Source: Candidatus Margulisiibacteriota bacterium (lineage in GTDB: Bacteria > Margulisbacteria > WOR-1 > XYC2-FULL-46-14 > JAHJBW01). Taken from it: a stretch of DNA of 11,597 bases. The number at the start of each line of letters is the position of its first letter. Within the stretch, counting starts at the first letter, position 1. The translations under genes were made by a program, and so were the position numbers. The DNA lies in assembly GCA_018813405.1 (NCBI GenBank), contig JAHJBW010000180.1, positions 1 to 11,597 of the forward strand. The letters run 5' to 3'. The notes under the pieces were generated by a model that saw only the letters and a list, made by a program, of their open reading frames with translations, ran no database searches and was not told where the DNA came from. This document shows, piece by piece, positions 1 to 5,644 of the stretch.

Positions 1-182
1 AAGGCGATTTCCTCGGCGCCCTTAAAGAGCTGGCGCGGCTGACCCAGCCGGTCCACGAATTCTTTGAAAAGGTGCTGGTCATGCACGAAGACGAAAGGAT
101 CAAGACCAACCGCCTGGCGCTTTTAAAGTCTATTAACAACACCTTCCTCAACTTTGCCGACCTGGCCAAAATTGTGTTATAA
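1..182 (+). CDS. glyS: Glycyl-tRNA synthetase beta subunit, C-terminal fragment
   Basis: This is the last 59 codons of a gene that begins before the window; the frame opens at base 3 and stops with TAA at 180-182. The visible peptide contains FFEKVLVMHEDE and NRLALLKSINNTF followed by FADLAKIVL. This is the usual ending of bacterial GlyS, the beta subunit of the heterotetrameric (alpha2beta2) glycyl-tRNA synthetase, which charges tRNA-Gly in the cytoplasm; this end belongs to its C-terminal tRNA/anticodon-binding domain. It lies 24 bases upstream of proS, so two aminoacyl-tRNA synthetase genes are clustered. The assignment rests on motif recognition of a short fragment. It is not a broken gene as far as can be seen, only cut by the window edge. 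Confidence 0.85.
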   Translation, partial: GDFLGALKELARLTQPVHEFFEKVLVMHEDERIKTNRLALLKSINNTFLNFADLAKIVL

Positions 183-183
183 T
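154..183 (+). promoter_or_regulatory. Candidate extended -10 promoter for proS, inside the glyS 3' end
   Basis: TTGCCG (154-159) and an 18-base spacer precede TATAAT (178-183), with a TGn extension (TGT, 175-177) directly before the -10. The -10 overlaps the glyS stop codon. Transcription would start near 190, which would clip the front of the proS Shine-Dalgarno (AGGAGGG, 188-194). It may therefore be a weak or chance match, with proS read through from glyS. Confidence 0.35.
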
Positions 184-206
184 AGATAGGAGGGCAAAAC
201 AGACAA

Positions 207-1907
207 ATGAAAATGTCGTGCTTACTCTCGCCCACACTGCGAGAGGATCCCTCGGAGGCCGAGGTCGCGTCACACAGGCTGATGCTTCGAGCGGGGATGA
301 TACGGAAGCTAGCCGCGGGGGTCTACAACTACTTACCCCTTGGATATCGTGTAATCTATAAAGTCTCCCGGATAATCCGCCAGGAAATGAACCGCTCAGG
401 CGCCCAGGAACTGCTAATGCCAACCCTTTTACCCCGTGAAATATGGGAAGAGTCCGGCCGCTGGGGTGTTTACGGCAAAGAGCTCTTTCGCATCAAAGAC
501 CGCCATGACCACGAGTTTTGCCTTGGCCCCACGCACGAAGAAGACATTACTTCCATAGCGCGTGATTCGCTTCGTTCTTACAAACAGCTTCCAGTTAACC
601 TTTACCAGATCCAGACCAAGTTCCGCGACGAGATACGCCCGCGCTTTGGCATTATGCGCTGCCGCGAGTTTATCATGAAAGATTCCTATTCCTTCCATTC
701 TTCAGAGGAAAGCCTGGATAAAGAATACAAGAACATGTTCGACACCTATTGCCGCATCTTTGACCGCCTGGGGTTGAAATACAAGGTGGTCGAAGCCGAT
801 TCCGGCGCCATTGGCGGCGGGTTTTCTCAGGAGTTTATGGTACTGGCCGACACCGGCGAAGAAGAAATATTCTACTGCGAAAGCTGTGGTTACGCCGCCA
901 GCCGCGAATCAGCCGGCATAGGCGAATACGCTGTTCAAAAAAATGTAGGGCAAGGGCTGGTCCCTTGCCGCGAGGTCAAAACCCCCGACAAGAAGAGCAT
1001 TGAAGAAGTATCAGCATTCTTGAAGATCAAGCCCACACAAATGATCAAAACCCTTATTTATGAAACGGAAAAGGGAGCGGTCGCGGCCCTTGTCCGCGGG
1101 GATCACGATGTCAATGAGGCAAAGCTCAAGAAGCTCCTGGGAGCAGAGGACCTTCGCCTTGCCGACGAAAAAGTTATTGAAAAGATCACCAAGGCCCCTG
1201 TGGGCTTTGCCGGGCCGGTAGGCCTTAAGGATGTCAAGATAGTGGCTGACAATGTCGTGCCCACCATCGAGGACGGCGCGACCGGCGCCAATCGAAAAGA
1301 CTTTCACCTGACCAATGTTGCCTATGGCCGCGACTTCAAGGCTGACCAGGTTGGCGATATCCGCTATGCAGTTCACGGTGATGTTTGCAAAAAATGCGGC
1401 AAGGGAAAATTTGCCGTCACCCGCGGCATTGAAGTAGGTCACATCTTCAAGCTGGGCACCAAGTATTCTAAAAAGATGAAAGCAACCTATTTGGATGAGA
1501 ACAATAAAGAGCAACCCTTTATCATGGGGTGCTACGGCATAGGCGTTGGCAGGACCGCGGCCGCGGCCATTGAACAGAACCATGACAAAGACGGCATTAT
1601 CTGGCCAGAGGCAATTGCTCCTTTTAAAGTTGCGGTCGTTCCCGTAAATAACAGTGACGAAGAGCAGATGAAGGTCGCGGAAAAAATATACGCTGACCTT
1701 AGCACTAAACCAGAACTTACAGGAGAAGTGCTTTTTGACGACCGTGACGGCAGGGTGGGGGTCAAGCTAAAAGACATCGACCTTATTGGCATTCCTACCA
1801 AGATAATTATCGGGCCAAAGGGGCTCAAAGATGGTAAGGTTGAGGTAAAGGACAGGAAGACGGGGAACATGAGGTTGGTGGAGATTGGAAGAATACAGTT
1901 TCAATAA
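207..1907 (+). CDS. proS: Prolyl-tRNA synthetase (bacterial type with editing domain)
   Basis: This cytoplasmic class II synthetase charges tRNA-Pro with proline. Its 566 residues match the usual length of the bacterial form (E. coli about 572). The catalytic core has motif 1 around residues 65-80, a near-canonical motif 2 around 145-164 (RFGIMRCREFIMKDSYSFH) and motif 3 around 440-452 (MGCYGIGVGRT). The editing insertion that removes mischarged Ala-tRNA-Pro occupies about 225-410, with the conserved MIKTL lysine (K281) and a GFAGPVGL loop (333-340). Two CxxC pairs flank it (C224/C227 and C394/C397), as in many bacterial ProRS. The anticodon-binding domain is about 473-566. The start at 207 has AGGAGGG 12 bases upstream; a second in-frame ATG at 213 is possible but less well spaced. 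The gene ends just before a strong hairpin terminator. Confidence 0.97.
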   Translation: MKMSCLLSPTLREDPSEAEVASHRLMLRAGMIRKLAAGVYNYLPLGYRVIYKVSRIIRQEMNRSGAQELLMPTLLPREIWEESGRWGVYGKELFRIKDRHDHEFCLGPTHEEDITSIARDSLRSYKQLPVNLYQIQTKFRDEIRPRFGIMRCREFIMKDSYSFHSSEESLDKEYKNMFDTYCRIFDRLGLKYKVVEADSGAIGGGFSQEFMVLADTGEEEIFYCESCGYAASRESAGIGEYAVQKNVGQGLVPCREVKTPDKKSIEEVSAFLKIKPTQMIKTLIYETEKGAVAALVRGDHDVNEAKLKKLLGAEDLRLADEKVIEKITKAPVGFAGPVGLKDVKIVADNVVPTIEDGATGANRKDFHLTNVAYGRDFKADQVGDIRYAVHGDVCKKCGKGKFAVTRGIEVGHIFKLGTKYSKKMKATYLDENNKEQPFIMGCYGIGVGRTAAAAIEQNHDKDGIIWPEAIAPFKVAVVPVNNSDEEQMKVAEKIYADLSTKPELTGEVLFDDRDGRVGVKLKDIDLIGIPTKIIIGPKGLKDGKVEVKDRKTGNMRLVEIGRIQFQ

Positions 1908-1959
1908 ATTCCCACACCAAAACCCCACCTGCTCGGGCGGGGTATTTTGGTATGGGAAT
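1908..1959 (+). terminator. Long hairpin terminator after proS
   Basis: The hairpin begins on the base after the proS stop. Its GC core pairs CCCC-A-CC (1923-1929) with GG-C-GGGG (1936-1942) around a six-base loop, with one A/C mismatch. The core is flanked by ACCAAAA (1916-1922) and TTTTGGT (1945-1951), and then by ATTCCCA (1908-1914) and TGGGAAT (1953-1959). The A-tract before and the TATTTT after the core give the look of an intrinsic terminator. The outer arms extend the pairing to about 50 bases. It separates proS from the toxin-antitoxin pair. Confidence 0.85.
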
Positions 1960-1963
1960 AAAC

Positions 1964-1992
1964 TTGTCGAAATATTCAGGCAATGTTACTAT
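1964..1992 (+). promoter_or_regulatory. Candidate sigma70-type promoter of the toxin-antitoxin pair
   Basis: TTGTCG (1964-1969) and TACTAT (1987-1992) are separated by exactly 17 bases; each matches four of six consensus positions. The site lies just after the proS terminator and about 40 bases upstream of the antitoxin start, so the pair probably has its own transcript. Confidence 0.45.
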
Positions 1993-1993
1993 G

Positions 1994-2009
1994 TTATTAT
2001 TGTTAATAA
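1994..2009 (+). promoter_or_regulatory. Small palindrome, possible TA autoregulatory operator
   Basis: TTATTA (1994-1999) and TAATAA (2004-2009) form a perfect inverted repeat around a four-base spacer, directly downstream of the candidate -10 and before the antitoxin Shine-Dalgarno (GGAGGG, 2023-2028). Antitoxins of this class usually bind palindromes over their own promoter, alone or with the toxin. Function is inferred from position only, and the region is AT-rich, so chance pairing is possible. Confidence 0.3.
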
Positions 2010-2033
2010 TGTCTGTGTTGATGGAGGGAAAAC

Positions 2034-2267
2034 ATGAGCAAAACTAATATAAAAAAAGGAATTACCGTTAAGCTTCCTGTAATTAATTTAGAAACCCCAT
2101 ATAAACTTAACCAACCTGTTGTAATAATTCCTGAAGATGAATATAATGAACTTCTTGAAGATATTCAAGACTTGCGTGACGCACTTAAAGCAGAAGAGGA
2201 ATATATAGTAGAAGGTGGAAAACTGTTTTCTGATTACGATAAAAAGCGAAAAAAAATCAGCAAATGA
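2034..2267 (+). CDS. Antitoxin of a RelE-type toxin-antitoxin pair
   Basis: This 77-residue acidic protein precedes a RelE-family toxin. The segment VVIIPEDEYNELLEDIQDLRDA (about 29-50) followed by a charged helix EEEY, and the lysine-rich tail, resemble Phd/RelB-like antitoxins, whose C-terminal half wraps around the toxin. The N-terminal part is too short and divergent for me to name the DNA-binding fold. GGAGGG lies five bases before the ATG. Its stop overlaps the toxin start by four bases (ATGA, 2264-2267), which is typical of coupled antitoxin-toxin translation. Codons and base composition are clearly more AT-rich than proS or the purine genes, a sign of recent transfer. The role is to neutralise the toxin and probably repress the promoter. 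Confidence 0.8.
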   Translation: MSKTNIKKGITVKLPVINLETPYKLNQPVVIIPEDEYNELLEDIQDLRDALKAEEEYIVEGGKLFSDYDKKRKKISK

Positions 2268-2521
2268 AGTATACCATTAAAATTGCTTCTAAGCGCATAG
2301 AGAAACATTTGGATTCTTTACCTCAAAAAGAATATCTGCGAATTAGAAGCAAAATTCTTTCTTTATCAAATAATCCCAGGCCGCAGGGCGTCAAAAAGAT
2401 TAGCGACAGAGTTCATCGTGTTAGAATCGGTAACTACAGGGTAATCTACAGTATTTTTGAAAAAGAGAAAACAATACTTATTGATAAGGTTGCCAGGCGA
2501 GATGAAAGTACGTATAAATAG
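2264..2521 (+). CDS. RelE/ParE-superfamily toxin, probable mRNA interferase
   Basis: This 85-residue basic protein has the standard RelE layout: an N-terminal strand (KYTIKIASK), a helix with HLDSLP (15-20), the NPRPQGVKKI turn (37-46), then VHRVRIGNYRVIYSI (50-64) and the C-terminal VARRDESTYK. In RelE these last segments supply the arginine of the RVIY strand and the C-terminal R...Y residues that contact or cleave ribosome-bound mRNA; equivalents are visible (R59, R78/R79, Y84). No Shine-Dalgarno is evident before its ATG, so it probably depends on translation of the overlapping antitoxin gene. It is AT-rich like its partner. RelE versus ParE (gyrase) activity cannot be settled from sequence alone; the conserved basic and tyrosine residues favour RelE. 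Confidence 0.85.
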   Translation: MKYTIKIASKRIEKHLDSLPQKEYLRIRSKILSLSNNPRPQGVKKISDRVHRVRIGNYRVIYSIFEKEKTILIDKVARRDESTYK

Positions 2522-2538
2522 TATTTCCAGCCCAAATC

Positions 2539-2547
2539 TGGTATAAT
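2539..2547 (+). promoter_or_regulatory. Extended -10 promoter of the purine operon (candidate)
   Basis: TGGTATAAT is a perfect TGn-TATAAT extended -10, placed 18 bases after the toxin stop. No good -35 is seen at 16-18 bases upstream, which is common when the -10 is extended. A start near 2554 would give a leader of about 30 bases to the small ORF and about 140 bases to the purF-like gene. It is the only strong promoter-like site before the purine block. Confidence 0.5.
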
Positions 2548-2567
2548 ATATATGTATTTGCTACCGC

Positions 2568-2574
2568 AGGAGGA
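2568..2574 (+). promoter_or_regulatory. Strong ribosome binding site ahead of the small ORF
   Basis: AGGAGGA sits 12 bases before the GTG at 2587, the same spacing as in proS. A separate GGAGGA (2683-2688) serves the purF-like ATG, so this one needs another target; the GTG ORF is the only useful one close by (the ATG at 2574 meets a stop two codons later). A small hairpin, AGTGAA/TTCACT (2586-2602), covers the GTG. Confidence 0.5.
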
Positions 2575-2586
2575 TGGGTTAACATA

Positions 2587-2697
2587 GTGAAAAGGATTCA
2601 CTTTCTAGCCTCTATTTTTTCTACAGCCGCACTGTATCCTGGATCACCACAACCATTTTTCAAGCCCGGTTTATATTTTTCCGGAGGAGCATTTTAA
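2587..2697 (+). CDS. Possible 36-residue leader peptide / small protein
   Basis: A GTG-started frame of 36 codons fills the gap between the purine promoter and the purF-like gene. The predicted peptide starts MKRIHFLASIFSTAALYPG and ends GLYFSGGAF. It has two basic residues, a hydrophobic stretch (about 5-17) and a proline- and aromatic-rich second half. Its TAA shares one base with the ATG of the purF-like gene (TAATG, 2695-2699), the arrangement expected for translational coupling, and AGGAGGA lies upstream. It has no known family that I recognise. It could be a small membrane or exported peptide, a regulatory leader, or a chance frame. Codon use is mixed and only partly like that of its neighbours. 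Confidence 0.4.
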   Translation: MKRIHFLASIFSTAALYPGSPQPFFKPGLYFSGGAF

Positions 2698-3998
2698 TGT
2701 GCGGAATCTTTGGTATCTCGGCCAAGCAGAACATTGTTGAAGACCTTTTCCTGGGAATATTTTACCTTCAGCACCGGGGACAGAAATATTGCGGCATATC
2801 CACCTCGGATCTTAACAGCATAAAAATACGCACCCACCGCGGGCTGGTCAGGGCGACCTTTACGAACGATCTGGGGGGGCTTGAGGGCAACATGGGCATT
2901 GGTCACACTTCCCTGAAGGACCGCCAGCCGCTCAAGCTTGATTCCAAAATGGGAGAATTCACTATCTGTTTTGAAGGCAATATTGTAAACGTCAAAGAAC
3001 TTGTCACCGAGCTTAAGTCCCAGGGACATTCCTTTTATACCGACTCGGATGTCGAGGTCATCGCCAAGCTCATAGCGCAGGGGAACGGTTTTGTCGACGG
3101 CATAGAAAAGATGGCGGCAAAACTTCGCGGCGCCTACGCGCTGGTAATATTGGCCCGGGACAAAATATTTGCCGCTCGAGATAAATATGCCTTTCGTCCC
3201 ATGGTTATTGGCAGAAAGGACGGCGCTGTGGCCGTGGCTTCCGAATCCTGCGCCTTTGTTAATCTTGGCTTTGAAATTGAAAGGGACGTTAAACCGGGTG
3301 AAATACTCGAAATAGATGACTCGCGCTACGAGACAAAAAAAATACTAAAAGCCGACTTCACGCAATATTGCGCTTTTGAATGGATATATACAGCCAATGT
3401 CGCGTCTACCATCGATGGGCTTTCGGTCGACATTGCCCGCCGCAACATGGGTGCGGCCCTGGCAAAACGCTATCCTGTCGAAGCGGATATCGTGGCGGCA
3501 GTGCCCAATTCCGGCATAGGCCATGCCATTGGCTATTCCCATGAGTCCGGCATCCCCTATGACAATGTTTTTATCAAATACGATTACGCCAGCCGCAGTT
3601 ATACACAGCCCACTCAGGCCGAGCGCGACCGCGAAGCCAAAATAAAGCTTATCCCCGTGCCGGCCAAGATCGAAGGAAAACGAGTGATCATATGCGATGA
3701 CTCCATCGTGCGCGGCACGCAGATGAAAAACGATCTTGTGGTAAAATTAAAGAAGAACGGCGTTAAAGAGATACATGTCAGGGTTGCCTGTCCTTTGCTA
3801 AAGGCGCCTTGCCTTTACGGTGTCGCCACCCGCTCAAAGAGCGAGCTGGCGGCCCATGAAAAAACCGTTGAACAGATCAGGCAGTATATCGGCGTGGATT
3901 CGCTGGCCTTTAACACCCCCGAAGACCTGGGCAAGGCTATTGGAAGACCGCTCGACCAGATCTGCTATTCATGTGTATCGGACGAGTACAGGGTATGA
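2697..3998 (+). CDS. PurF-like amidophosphoribosyltransferase paralogue with altered glutaminase site
   Basis: This 433-residue protein has the PurF architecture: an N-terminal class II glutamine amidotransferase domain (about 2-215) and a C-terminal phosphoribosyltransferase domain (about 225-433). Retained are Cys2 as potential nucleophile, QHRGQ (25-29), SDVE (117-120), the PRPP loop DDSIVRGT (334-341) and four cysteines at the Fe-S ligand positions of Bacillus-type PurF (C225, C372, C423, C426). Altered are the glutamine-binding GHVRYST loop, now GHTSLKDRQP (69-78), about eight residues shorter with no matching arginine, and the oxyanion HNGN, now FEGN (92-95). RDPHGLRP has become RDKYAFRP (161-168), and NRYVGRTF is also changed. 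Glutamine hydrolysis is therefore doubtful, while PRPP binding looks intact. GGAGGA lies eight bases before the ATG. The stop overlaps canonical purF by four bases. It may be a regulatory or structural partner, or an ammonia- or other-substrate enzyme. Confidence 0.85.
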   Translation: MCGIFGISAKQNIVEDLFLGIFYLQHRGQKYCGISTSDLNSIKIRTHRGLVRATFTNDLGGLEGNMGIGHTSLKDRQPLKLDSKMGEFTICFEGNIVNVKELVTELKSQGHSFYTDSDVEVIAKLIAQGNGFVDGIEKMAAKLRGAYALVILARDKIFAARDKYAFRPMVIGRKDGAVAVASESCAFVNLGFEIERDVKPGEILEIDDSRYETKKILKADFTQYCAFEWIYTANVASTIDGLSVDIARRNMGAALAKRYPVEADIVAAVPNSGIGHAIGYSHESGIPYDNVFIKYDYASRSYTQPTQAERDREAKIKLIPVPAKIEGKRVIICDDSIVRGTQMKNDLVVKLKKNGVKEIHVRVACPLLKAPCLYGVATRSKSELAAHEKTVEQIRQYIGVDSLAFNTPEDLGKAIGRPLDQICYSCVSDEYRV

Positions 3999-5392
3999 TA
4001 AAAGAATATTGCGGAGTATTTGGAATATATGGGATCAAAGATGAACCGGTAGCAAAAAATGTCTACTACGGGCTCTTTGCCCTTCAGCACCGCGGGCAGG
4101 AATCTGCCGGCATAGCCACTTCGGACGGCAATGTAATATCCCAGTTCAAGGACCTGGGCCTGGTCAATCAGGTTTTCAACGAAAGGTCTCTGCGCAATCT
4201 TAAAGGCAGGATCGCCATTGGCCATGTCAGATATTCCACGACAGGGTCCAGCACCATAGAGAACGCCCAACCCATAGTCATAGACACCAAATACGGCGCC
4301 ATTGCGCTGGCGCATAACGGCAACCTGGTGAATTCGGGGGACCTGCGCCACGAGCTGAAGAGCCGCGGACTTAGTTTTAGCGGCACCTCGGACTCGGAAA
4401 TAATGGCCGCTATGATAGCGACCTCGGGCAAAGAGAACTTTGAAGAGGCGCTGGTTGACACGTTAAAGCTGTGCCAGGGAGCATATTCGCTGGTCATCAT
4501 GAAGAACGACAGGATCATTGCTGTGCGCGACCCGCACGGGTTGCGGCCTCTTTGCATAGGCAAGACAGAAAGCTCTTATGTGGTATCGTCCGAGACCTGC
4601 GCGCTTGATATTCTGGGAGCCAATTTCGTAAGGGATGTCAGCAACGGAGAGATAGTGATAATAGACTCTTCGGGCCTCCGCTCCAGCACCTGGGACATTT
4701 CGGCCAAAGAAGCCCTTTGTGTTTTTGAATTCATCTACTTCGCCCGTCCCGACAGCGTCTTAAAAGGGCGCAGTGTCTATGATGCCAGGTTCAACCTGGG
4801 TAAATTTCTGGCTAAAGAGCACCCCGTAGAAGCGGATGTGGTGATCCCTGTGCCGGAATCCGGTGTCCCTGCCGCCATAGGTTTTGCGGCTGAATCCAAA
4901 ATACCTTTTGGTGAAGGCCTTATCAAGAACAGGTATGTGGGCAGGACATTCATACAGCCCAGCCAGGAGATAAGGGACATGGGCGTCAAGCTAAAGCTCA
5001 ACCCCATACGCGACGCGGTCAGGGGCAAAAAGATAGTGATCGTCGACGATTCCATAGTCAGGGGGACAACTTCCCGGCAGATCGTCAAATTATTGCACGA
5101 GGCCGGGGCGAGGGAAGTCCACATGAGGGTCTCGTCGCCGCCCAACCTGAATCCCTGCTACTACGGGATAGACACGGCTACCCGGGCAGAACTTATCGCG
5201 GCAAATCTTTCTATTGAAGGTATAAGGAAATATCTTGATGTGGACTCTCTGGGATATCTTAGTGTTGATAGCCTTAAAAAAGCCGTCGATCTTCCCAAAG
5301 ATTCCATGTGCATGGCCTGCCTGGACGGCAAATACCCGGTAAAAGTTCCGGAAAGACTGGAAAATCTTAAATTATTGTTCAGGGAAACATGA
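3995..5392 (+). CDS. purF: Amidophosphoribosyltransferase (glutamine PRPP amidotransferase)
   Basis: PurF makes 5-phosphoribosylamine from PRPP and glutamine, the committed first step of purine synthesis. Starting at 3995 gives 465 residues with a five-residue propeptide (MIKEY) ahead of Cys6, which is exposed by processing in Bacillus-type PurF. The glutaminase site is complete: QHRGQESAGI (31-40), GHVRYSTTG (76-84) with R79, HNGNLVN (107-113) with N108, and SDSE with D133. The transferase half has PVPESGVP (285-292), NRYVGRTFIQPSQ (312-324) and VDDSIVRGTTS (350-360). C242, C388, C439 and C442 match the 4Fe-4S ligands of B. subtilis PurF. An in-frame ATG at 3971 would add eight residues, but the ATGA overlap with the preceding gene and the propeptide length favour 3995. 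No strong Shine-Dalgarno is seen, so coupling is likely. Confidence 0.96.
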   Translation: MIKEYCGVFGIYGIKDEPVAKNVYYGLFALQHRGQESAGIATSDGNVISQFKDLGLVNQVFNERSLRNLKGRIAIGHVRYSTTGSSTIENAQPIVIDTKYGAIALAHNGNLVNSGDLRHELKSRGLSFSGTSDSEIMAAMIATSGKENFEEALVDTLKLCQGAYSLVIMKNDRIIAVRDPHGLRPLCIGKTESSYVVSSETCALDILGANFVRDVSNGEIVIIDSSGLRSSTWDISAKEALCVFEFIYFARPDSVLKGRSVYDARFNLGKFLAKEHPVEADVVIPVPESGVPAAIGFAAESKIPFGEGLIKNRYVGRTFIQPSQEIRDMGVKLKLNPIRDAVRGKKIVIVDDSIVRGTTSRQIVKLLHEAGAREVHMRVSSPPNLNPCYYGIDTATRAELIAANLSIEGIRKYLDVDSLGYLSVDSLKKAVDLPKDSMCMACLDGKYPVKVPERLENLKLLFRET

Positions 5393-5416
5393 AATAATTT
5401 TCATTGATAATTGATC

Positions 5417-5426
5417 AAGGAGGTGA
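5417..5426 (+). promoter_or_regulatory. Near-perfect Shine-Dalgarno for the zinc-ribbon gene
   Basis: AAGGAGGTGA is complementary to the 16S rRNA 3' end over its whole length and sits seven bases before the ATG at 5434. It fixes that start and excludes the upstream in-frame ATG at 5404. It is the strongest ribosome binding site in the window. Confidence 0.8.
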
Positions 5427-5433
5427 CTCGAGG

Positions 5434-5631
5434 ATGGCAGAGGGAAAAGGATATCCAAAATGCCAGCAGTGCGGCAAGGCCGAATTGGTACCGTTGTCCG
5501 ATTTCAGCAACAATTCAGTATCCATCAGATACAAGGCATGGGCCTGCACCAATAAGGATTGCAGGTTCTTTGTTGTATTGCGCGGCGGCGACGTTTATTA
5601 TGGTACCGCCACATCAGAAAGCGCTCGCTAA
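5434..5631 (+). CDS. Small four-cysteine zinc-ribbon protein in the purine operon
   Basis: The protein has 65 residues, with C10-x2-C13 near the start and C38-x4-C43 after a 24-residue linker, followed by a strand-rich tail (FFVVLRGGDVYYG, 45-57). The spacing of the cysteine pairs and the glycine after the first pair suggest a zinc ribbon. No catalytic residues are evident and I do not recognise the family. It lies between purF (41 bases upstream) and purM (13 bases downstream) on the same strand and carries an exceptionally good Shine-Dalgarno, so it is probably made in large amounts. Candidate roles are a protein- or RNA-binding adaptor or a metal-responsive partner of the purine enzymes; all of these are inference. 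Base composition resembles the neighbours, with no sign of transfer. Confidence 0.75.
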   Translation: MAEGKGYPKCQQCGKAELVPLSDFSNNSVSIRYKAWACTNKDCRFFVVLRGGDVYYGTATSESAR

Positions 5632-5644
5632 GAAAGGATAAGGC

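Noticed and set aside
1011..1583. A 190-codon open frame on the - strand within proS.
   Set aside because: It lies wholly opposite the editing and catalytic domains of a well-conserved proS, has no protein-like motifs, and reflects the codon bias of the + strand gene.
2548..2600. Possible purine riboswitch before the purF-like gene, prompted by GCTACC and nearby AT-rich pairing.
   Set aside because: The required TCTACC / GACTATG pattern and the P1-P3 helices cannot be assembled; only a six-base-pair hairpin at 2586-2602 is clear.
3971..3994. Upstream ATG that would add MCIGRVQG to canonical PurF.
   Set aside because: The ATG at 3995 forms the ATGA overlap with the preceding stop and gives the short propeptide before the catalytic cysteine expected for Bacillus-type PurF.
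2697..3998. The purF-like gene as a decaying pseudogene.
   Set aside because: The frame is intact over 433 codons, codon use matches the operon, and the PRPP loop and all four Fe-S-type cysteines are kept, which argues for selection.
5404..5433. Upstream ATG for the zinc-ribbon gene.
   Set aside because: The near-perfect Shine-Dalgarno at 5417-5426 lies downstream of it and is correctly placed for the ATG at 5434.
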